A stretch of 64,000 bases of DNA from Chenopodium formosanum (lineage: Eukaryota > Streptophyta > Magnoliopsida > Caryophyllales > Amaranthaceae), in NCBI GenBank assembly GCA_024500155.1, contig CM044857.1, forward strand, positions 44,845,001 to 44,909,000, given 5' to 3'. Below the pieces are notes generated by a model. It was given only the letters and a program-made list of their open reading frames with translations. It was not told where the DNA came from and did no database searches. A program made the position numbers and the translations under genes. Of the stretch, positions 56,627 through 64,000 are shown in pieces; position 1 is the stretch's first letter, and each line of letters begins with the position of its first letter.

Positions 56627-56930
56627 TTATCCTGAAATAATTTTTAAAATAAGATAATTAATTTTTTTTTTTGAAATACCGCAAGCCACCACCGCCGGCC
56701 ACCGTGGTTGGCTAGCTGAAGCTAGCCACGGTGGCTGGCTGCCATAATAGCAGCCACTGCCGCAAGGCAGCAGCGGGCAGCTGCTCTGGCAGCCGTGGTA
56801 GCAGTCGTGCAACACTTGCACGCTGCTGCCCACAGCCACCCCGACCGCCTGCCCTCCCTCTCGGACTGCCACCTGGTCGGCAGCCGTCGTGGCTGCGTCA
56901 CCTAGCCGCGGTTACCGACCAATTTTTTTT
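56627..56930. other. GC-rich island in the leader of the Copia-type element
   Basis: About 240 bases of strongly GC-rich sequence (56680-56920) lie between poly-T runs in otherwise very AT-rich DNA. The island opens with a near-perfect hairpin: GCCACCGTGGTTGGCTAGCT, then AGCTAGCCACGGTGGC. CAGC/GGCAGC words repeat throughout. Open frames here (81 codons minus, 99 codons plus) are low-complexity and not supported as genes. Confidence 0.7.
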
Positions 56931-57450
56931 TTTTTTTTTTTTTTTGTGTTTTAATTTAATTAAAATAACACTTATTAAAATTAAATTAAATCAGTCCAAA
57001 AGATTAAAATTAAATCACATTCAACTTTAAAATTAGGGTTCTTCATAAATTAATCCCAATTTAATTCTAACTTTTAAAATTAAGTTGGTCATCATACATA
57101 AAAAAAAAATTTATGCATAAATCAATCCGATTAAAATTATGAATCATAAAATAAATCGAATTAAATCAAAATCAAGCACATAAATCATATTTTAGGGTTA
57201 GGATTTTCGAAAAATTCGAAATTTAGGGTTATGGGGTTCGAAATTTTCGAACATATTAGGGCTAAAATTCGGTCTCTTCATGGCTATTTTGAGCATAATT
57301 AAATCACATTTAATCGATTCCAAAAGTTTAATCATATTAAATATAATAATTGAACCATAATTAAATTAATTTCTCCCTCTTAATTGATTATAAAATTAAC
57401 GTGGACCTCAAATAATCGTATAATTATGATCTAGCGCGTTCATGCAAGAG

Positions 57451-57465
57451 GCTAACTGATACCAC
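57451..57465 (-). other. Primer-binding site of the Copia-type element
   Basis: Minus strand GTGGTATCAGTTAGC immediately after the 5' LTR. TGGTATCAG matches the common plant initiator-tRNA-Met primer site; the following bases TTAGC deviate from the usual AGC. Confidence 0.8.
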
Positions 57466-58219
57466 TGTAGGAATTTATAGGTACTACGCAGCGGAAAAAC
57501 ATGAATCATATTCAATCAAGTACCAATCCCAAGAATCACATGCATAACACACAAGACACATAATCATACCTTTGACGCGTGAATTCCACGAAGCTATTCG
57601 ACAGGCAAATCAGGGAAAGAATAGAGCCCTAAGCGTTGCTCCTCTACTTAGTCCACGAGATTCGAACGAGCCGTCCACCAATACTAGATTGGTCGAGTGA
57701 TTGAGGAAAACCGCGATCACCACCTTTATGGACAACCGACCACCGCACGAACCACCACCACCACGACACACCACCGACGCCTGGGAGGAGGAGAGAGCCG
57801 TGTGAGAGAGAGAGGACTTTTAGAGGGTTGGGTTTCGTGTTTGCTAATTAGGGATTGATCACACTGATCAGTTAATTGCTTCCTTGCATGCAAACCTAGG
57901 CACTTAGTCTATTTATATATAATCACATTATAATTAGACTAGGGCACGAAGCCCAAAACTCCTTCTAATCCACAACATGGCCGGCCACCTAGAGTGATGA
58001 GGCCCGTGATGGGCCTCGTCCTTTAATGCTCGATCTAGCCCCTTTGTGTGACCTTATAGGATTCGTCCAATTGGGATTTGGGCTATTTTACTAGTCCAAA
58101 GATCGTTAGTACCTTTAGCTATGGCAAAACGACGACCAAATGTACGAACTTAATTATCTCCATAATTTGATCCATTTATATATCTAGTAATTGCACACGA
58201 CGAAGACATAACTCCTTCA
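57466..58219 (-). repeat. 5' LTR of the Copia-type element
   Basis: 754 bases, one base shorter than the other LTR (GACGACCAAATG versus GACGACCCAAATG). It begins TGTAGGAATTTATAGG on the plus strand and ends CATAACTCCTTCA, directly followed by the duplicated ATATG. Confidence 0.93.
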
Positions 58220-61200
58220 ATATGATCATTATGTTTTCATAAATGTTCGTGGTAGGCTTGAATTCATGAAATCGGTGCAAGTTGTAAATCGGTAAATTGG
58301 CCGTTTAAAGGTGAATTGGATGGTTCAACCGAACCAATTGGAATCCTAGAGGGTATTAGAGACCATGGTAAACATTTTGACAATTTTTATTTCTAGGCTA
58401 AAAAAGTAAAAAATTTCCAAAATTAAAGGCTAATATCCACGCTTTTGAGAAATTTTGTAGGTTTCGGGGCTCGGTGTCGAAAAGGCTTGAGATTTAAGGG
58501 GATACATCTTAGAGTCATATAATGCCGTTTGGAACCGTATATGCTCATTATATGTTGTCATAAATGTTCGTGGTAGACTTGAATTCATGAAATCAGTGCA
58601 AGTTGTAAATCTGTAAATTGACCGTTTAAAGGCGAATTGGGTGGTTCCACCCAACCAATTGGACTCCTAGAGGTTATTAGGGACCATGGTAAACATTTTG
58701 GCAATTCTTAATTCCGGGCTAAAAAAAGTCAAAAAATTCCAAAATTGAAGGCTAATATCCACGCTTCTTTAGAAATTTTGGAGGTTTCGAGGCTTGGTGT
58801 CAAAAAGGCTTGAGATTTTAGGGGATACATCTTGGAGTCATATAATGCCGTTTGGAACCATATATGCTCATTATATGTTGTCATAAATATTCGTGGTTGG
58901 TTTGAATTCATGAAATCAATGCATGTTTTGACTATTTAAAGATATTTAAAGATAAATTGGATGGTTCTACCCACGCAATTGGAGTCCCGGAGGGTATTAG
59001 TGACCATGGTTAAAAATTCCACACTTTTTGAGAAATTTCGACGGTTTCGGGCCTCGGTGTCGAAAAGATTTGAGATATTAGGGAGTGCATCTCGGGATCA
59101 TATAATCTCGTTTGGAACCATAAATGATCATTATATGTTTTCATAAATGTTCGAGGTAGGCTTGAGTTAATGAAACCGGTGCAAGTTGTAAACTGATAAA
59201 TTGGTCGTTTAAAGACAAATTGGACAGTTCCACCCACCTATTTGGAGTCCCGGAGGGTATTAGTGACCATGGTAAACGTTTCGGCAATTTTTATTTTAGG
59301 ATAAAAAAAATTAAAAAAAATCCAAAATTGAATGCATTTATCCACGCTTTTTGAGAAATTTCGACGGTTTCGGTTCCCGATTTTGAAAAGACTTGTGTTA
59401 TAAGGGAATACATCTTGAGATCATATAATGTCTTTTGGAACCATAAATGATCATTATATGTTGTCATAAATGTTCGTGGTAGGCTTGAGTTAATGAAATC
59501 GGTGCAAGTTGTAAACCGGTAAATTGGTCGTTTAAAGACAAATTGGATAGTTCCACCCACCCAATAGGAGTCCCGGAGGGTATTAGGGACCACGGTAAAA
59601 TTTTCTTAAATTTTTATTTCCGGATGAAAAAAGTCAAAAAATTCCAAAATTGAAGGCTAATATCCACGCTTTTTGAGAAATTTCGACGGTTTCAGGCCCC
59701 GGTGTCGAAAATACTTGAGGTATTAGGGAATACATCTCGGGATTATATAATGTCGTTTGGAACCATAAATGATCATTATATGTTGTCTTAAATGTTCGTG
59801 GTAGACTTGAGTTAATGAAATTGGTGCAAGTTGTAAATCGGTAAATTGGTCGTTTAAAGACAAATTGGATGGTTCCACCCACCCAATTGGAGTGATGGAG
59901 GGTATTAGGGACCATGGTAAACATTTCGGCAATTTTTATTTCTAGATGAAAAAAAGTCAAAAAATTCTAAAATTGAAGGCTAATATCCACACTTTTTAAG
60001 AAATTTAGACAGTTTCGGGGCCCGGTGTCGAAAAGACTTGATATATTAGGGAGTACATCTCGGGATCATATAATGTCGTTTGGAACCATAAATGATCATT
60101 ATATGTTGTCATAAATGTTTGTGGTTGGGTTGAGTTAGTGAAATCGGCCGGTGCAAGTTGTAAACCGGTAATAAATTGGTCGTTTAAAGACAAATTGTAC
60201 GGTTCCACCCGCCCAATTGGAGTCCTTGAGGGTATTTGGGACCATGGTAAACATTTCTACAATTTTTATTTCCGGGCGAAAAAAAAGTTAAAAAATTCCA
60301 AAATTGAAGGCTAATGTCCGTGTTTTTGTGAAATTTTGGAGGTTTCGGGGACAAGTGTCAAAAAGGCTTGATATTTTAGGAGATACATCTTGGGGTCATA
60401 TAATACCGTTTGGAACCATATATGAACCATATATGTTCTCATAAATGTTCGTGGTAGGCTTGAATTCATGAAATCGGTGCAAGTTGTAAATCGATAAATT
60501 GGTCGTTTAAAGGCGAATTGGATGGTTCCACCCAACCAATTGGACTCCTAGAGGTTATTAGGGACCATGGTAAACTTTTCGGCAATTTTTATTTTCGGGC
60601 AAAAAAAAGACAAAAATTTCTAAAATTGAAGGCTAATATCCACGCTTTTTGAGAATTTTTGGTGTTTTCGGAGACTGGTGTCAAAAAGGCTTGAGATTTT
60701 AGGGGATATATTCTGGAGTCACATAATGCCATTTGTAACAATATATGCTCATTATATATGTTGTCATAAATGTTCGTGGTAGTCTTGAATTAATGAAATC
60801 GGTGTAAGTTGTAAATTAGTAAATTGGTCGTTTAAAGGTGAATTGGATGGTTCCATTGCACCCAACCAAGTGGACTCCCAGTGGTTATTAGATACCATGG
60901 TAAACATTTCGGCAATTATTATTTGCGGGCGAAAAAAAGTCAAAAAATTCAAAAATTGAAGGCTAACATCCACGCTTTTTGAGAAATTTTCGAGGTTTCG
61001 GGCCTGGTGTCGAAAAGTCTTGATACTCTATTGGATATATCTCAGGGTTATATATTGCCGTTTAGAACTATATATGATCATTATTTGTTGTCATAAATGT
61101 TTGTGGTAGGGTTGAATTAATGAAATAGGTGCAAGATGTAAACCGGTAAATTGGTCGTTTAAAGGCAAATTGGATGGTTTCAACCAACCAATTGGACTCC

Positions 61201-63137
61201 CGGCGGGTATTAGGGAGCATGTTAAACATTTCGGTAATTTTTATTTCCAGGAGAAAAAAAGTCAAAAAAAAATTCTTTAATTGAAGGCTAATATCCACGC
61301 GTTTTTTGAAATTTCTAAGGTTTCGGGGCCAGCTGTCAAAAAGAAATGAGATTTTATTAAATACATCTAGGGGTCATATAATGATGTTTGAAACCATAAA
61401 TGACCAATACATGTTGTCATAAATGTTCGTGGTAGGCTTGAGTTAATGAAATCGGTGCAAGTTGTAAACCGGTAAATTGACTGTTTAAAGGCAAATTGGA
61501 TGGTTCCACTCACCCAATTGGACTCTCGAAGGGTATTAGGGACCATGGTAAAAATTCCGGCAATTTTTATATTCGGGCGAAAAAAAGTTAAAAAATTCCA
61601 AAATTGAAGGCTAATATCCACGGTTTTTGTGAAATTTTGGAGGTTTCGGCGGGAACAAGTTTCGAAAAGGCTTGAGATTTTAGGAGATACAACTGGGGGT
61701 CATATAATGTCGTTTGGAACCATATATGATCATTATATGTTGTCATAAATGTTCCTGGTAGGCTTGAATTCATGAAATCGGTGAAAGTTATAAATCGGTA
61801 AATTGGCTGTTTAAAGGAGAATTGGATTCTTCTACCCAACCAATTGGACTCCTAGAGGGTATTAGGGACCATGGTAAAAATTTCGGCAATTTTTATTTTC
61901 GGGCTAAAAAAAGTTAAAAAAAAATCCAAAATTGAAGGCTTGAGAAATTTCGGAGGTTTCGGGCCCCGGTGTCGAAAAGTTTTAAGATTTTAGGGGATAC
62001 ATTTCGGGATCAAATAATTTCGTTTGGAACCATATATGATCATTATATGTTGTCAGAAATGTTCGTAGTAGGTTTGAGTTGATTAAATTGGTGCAAGTTG
62101 TAAACCGGTAAATTGGTCGTTTAAAGGCAAATAGGATGATTCCACCAACCCATTTGGTCTCCCAGAGGGTATTAGGGACAATTGTAAACATTTCGGCAAT
62201 TTTTATTTTCGGGCAATAAAAAGTAAAACAATTCAAAAATTGAAGGCTAATATATCCATGCTTTTTGTGAAATTTCGAAAGTTTTGGGGCTGGTGTCAAA
62301 AAGAATTGAGATTTAGGGGATATTTCTCGGGGTCATATAATTCTATTTGGAACCATAAATGATCATTATTTGTTGTCATAAATGTTCAAGGTTGACTTGA
62401 GTTAATGAAATTGGTGCAAGTTGTAAACCGGTAAATTGGACGTTTAAAAGCAAATTGGTTGGTTCCACCCACCCAATTGGACTCCCGAATGGTATTAAGG
62501 ACTATGGTAAACATTTCGGCAATTTGTATATCCGGGCGAAAAAAAAGTCAAAAAAATCCAAAATTGAAATCTAAGCTTTTTGAGAAATTTGGGATGTAAC
62601 GAGACCCGATGTCGAAAAGTTTTTAGATTTAAGGGGATACATCTCGGGGTCATATAATGTCGCTTGGAACCATATATGATCATTATATGTTGTCATAAAT
62701 GTTCGTAGTAGGCTTAAGTTAATTTAATTGATGCAAGTTGTAAACCAGTAAATTGGCCATTTAAAGGCAAATAGGATATTTCCACCCACCCTATTGGACT
62801 TCCAGAGGGTATTAGGGACCATGGTAAACATTTCGGCAATTTTATTCCGAGTGAAAAAAAGTAAAAAAAAAAATTCCAAAATTCAAGGCTAATATCCACG
62901 TTTGAGAAATTTTGGAGGTTTTGGAGCCTGACGTCGAAAAACCTATAGATTTTAGGGGATACATCTCGGGGTCATATAATGCCGTTTGGAACCATATATG
63001 ATTATTATATGTTGTCATAAATTTTCGTAGTAGGATTGAGTTAATTTAATCATTGCAAGTTGTAAACCGGTAAATTGGTCATTTAAAGGCAAATTGGATG
63101 GTTCCACTCACCCAATTGGACTCCCAGAGAGTATTAG
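58220..63137. repeat. Satellite array, central block (monomer about 322 bp)
   Basis: About 16 monomers with landmarks near 58274, 58596, 58918, 59178, 59501 and onward to 63052, spaced mostly 318-327 bases. One monomer (about 58918-59178) lacks some 60 bases; another (near 61940) lacks the ATATCCACGCTTTT section. Neighbouring monomers share variants (GAATTCATG versus GAGTTAATG versions), suggesting local homogenisation. A minus-strand frame of 60-118 codons recurs in most monomers. Confidence 0.94.
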
Positions 63138-63446
63138 CACTACAAAAAAAATGAGAATAGGCAACACTTAAGATTGCAACACTTACATAAATGTTACTCT
63201 TAATAATCTAACGCAACAATACTTATTTGTTACCTTGAACTAAAGTAATAACAAAAAAAAAAAAAAAAAAAAAGTGTTGCTCTAGACTATATAAGGCAAC
63301 AGTCGCTTAAAGTGTTACCTTTTTCTTGTCTAAGACAACAAATATAATAATTGTTGCATGAAAAGATAATAATAACAAAACTATTGTTTGAAAAATGTAA
63401 ATTAATATCTATGTTGCCATCTATAGCAACATTTATATTAAAATGA

Positions 63447-63472
63447 CAACACACACACACACACACACACAC
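63447..63472. repeat. (AC)n microsatellite
   Basis: About 13 AC units inside the CACTA element, directly left of the tRNA-like segment. Confidence 0.93.
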
Positions 63473-63483
63473 ATGTATGAGCA

Positions 63484-63549
63484 AGTTTGGTAGAGTTGGT
63501 GGGGAACTCACCTTGTGACTCTGAGGTCACAAGTTCAAGCCCTACCAAC
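63484..63549 (+). other. tRNA-like (possible SINE-derived) segment
   Basis: TGGTAGAGTTGG (63488-63499) resembles a polymerase III A box and AGTTCAAGCCC (63532-63542) a B box, with box spacing close to that of a tRNA. The outer bases AGTTTGGTAG and CTACCAACT can pair. It does not fold into a complete standard tRNA in my reading, so I do not call a tRNA gene. Confidence 0.4.
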
Positions 63550-63789
63550 TACTAAATGCTTGGGAGTGACAACATTTTTCATTTGTTGTCTTTGTTAAAG
63601 TGTTGTCTTATGTATCATTTTGCCTAACCTTTCAAAATTAGTGCCTTTGAATAAAAATGTGTTGCCTTATGAATAGACAATGGGGGCATAAATTACGCCT
63701 CATATGTGTTGTCTTAGCTACAAGGCAACACTTTTTTTATATTAGGCAATGGTTTTGCATTGTTACCTTTGCTTTATTTTGTTGTAGTG

Positions 63790-64000
63790 TAGAGATCATG
63801 GTAAATTTTTTGGCAATTTTTATTTCCGGGCGAATTAAAGTCAAAAATTCAAAAATTGAAGGCTATATCCAAGCTTTTAAAGAATTTTTGAAGTCTTCGG
63901 GGCTCGGTGTTGAAAAGTGTTGAAATTCTAGGGAATACATTTCGGGGTCATATAATGTAGTTTGGAACCATATATGATCCTTATTTGTTGTCATAAATTT
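63790..64000. repeat. Satellite array, right block, runs off the window
   Basis: The monomer interrupted by the CACTA element resumes at TAGAGATCATGGTAAA and continues with the usual words to the window end, so the array extends beyond. Confidence 0.9.

Larger units (their letters stand above)
49866..58219 (-). mobile_element. Copia-type LTR retrotransposon, 8.35 kb, non-autonomous
   Basis: LTRs at 49866-50620 and 57466-58219 are nearly identical (about 13 substitutions and one 1-base indel by eye). The 5-bp duplication ATATG (49861-49865 and 58220-58224) sits in a satellite monomer. The primer-binding site borders the right LTR and the purine-rich tract the left one, so the element reads right to left. 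It has an intact gag frame with UBN2-type features and a zinc knuckle. The rest of pol is broken by many stops and frameshifts. Confidence 0.93.
63138..63789. mobile_element. Non-autonomous CACTA element, 652 bp
   Basis: Begins CACTACAAAAAAAATGAG and ends TTTTGTTGTAGTG, the CACTA signature, with a 3-bp duplication TAG (63135-63137 and 63790-63792) inside a satellite monomer. The interior has GCAACA/TGTTGC-type words, a poly-A run, an (AC)n run and a tRNA-like segment. No transposase; an 88-codon plus-strand frame starting inside it runs into satellite and is not credible. Confidence 0.9.

Noticed and set aside
56627..57030. Open frames in the GC-rich island
   Set aside because: GC-rich low-complexity sequence has few stops; no domain, and both strands are open.
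48755..62899. Many minus-strand frames in the satellite as separate genes
   Set aside because: They are the same frame in successive monomers; tandem periodicity explains them. Kept only as a finding about the satellite.
63657..63923. 88-codon plus-strand frame at the right edge
   Set aside because: It crosses from the CACTA element into satellite DNA, so it cannot be an ancestral coding unit.
48262..64000. Repeat array as CRISPR
   Set aside because: Plant nuclear DNA, monomers of about 322 bases without short repeats and unique spacers.

Overview
This is nuclear DNA of a flowering plant: AT-rich, with multi-exon genes (GT..AG introns), plant-specific families and dense non-autonomous transposons. 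The recurrent 9-mer TACGGAGTA, which I associate with Caryophyllales such as spinach, beet and quinoa, suggests that order; this is an inference. Gene models were built by hand from splice sites, reading phase and family knowledge; no search was run.

Layout. 1-12.6 kb: no gene found; microsatellites, small duplications, one foldback and one MITE. 12.6-16.2 kb (-): an eight-exon PI-PLC X-domain protein with a hAT-like insertion in intron 2. 16.2-19.3 kb: a hairpin element, then a 1.2-kb MULE-like foldback element filled with mirrored minisatellites. 19.7-20.5 kb (-): a three-exon B12D (complex I MLRQ-like) gene. 23.6-30.3 kb: two full-length COBRA-family genes tail to tail, one COBL4-like (+) and one COBRA/COBL1-like (-). 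32.4-39.6 kb (-): two short COBRA-like genes of about 220 aa that both stop just before the CCVS region, bracketing two intact copies and one dead copy of an unrecognised two-exon gene for a small protein with two hydrophobic segments. 40.7-46.3 kb (+): a six-exon mitochondrial carrier (SLC25A44-like). 47.1-48.3 kb: a tract rich in TCGGGT words. 48.3-64 kb: a satellite array with a monomer of about 322 bp, interrupted by an 8.35-kb Copia LTR retrotransposon (intact gag, ruined pol, nearly identical LTRs) and a 652-bp CACTA-type element.

How the genes relate. COBRA proteins are normally secreted, GPI-anchored wall proteins that help orient cellulose. The two full-length copies keep the signal peptide, cellulose-binding-like N-terminal region, CCVS cysteine cluster and GPI tail. 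The two short copies keep only the signal peptide and N-terminal region, so they should be freely secreted. The small two-exon genes have a first exon resembling the signal-peptide exon of the short copies, with the same splice phase, and share TATA spacing with one of them. I infer an expanding local cluster that has produced truncated and possibly new genes. This is the most interesting part of the window. The COBL4-like gene and carrier may also preserve an ancestral neighbourhood (Arabidopsis At5g15630 and At5g15640, from memory).
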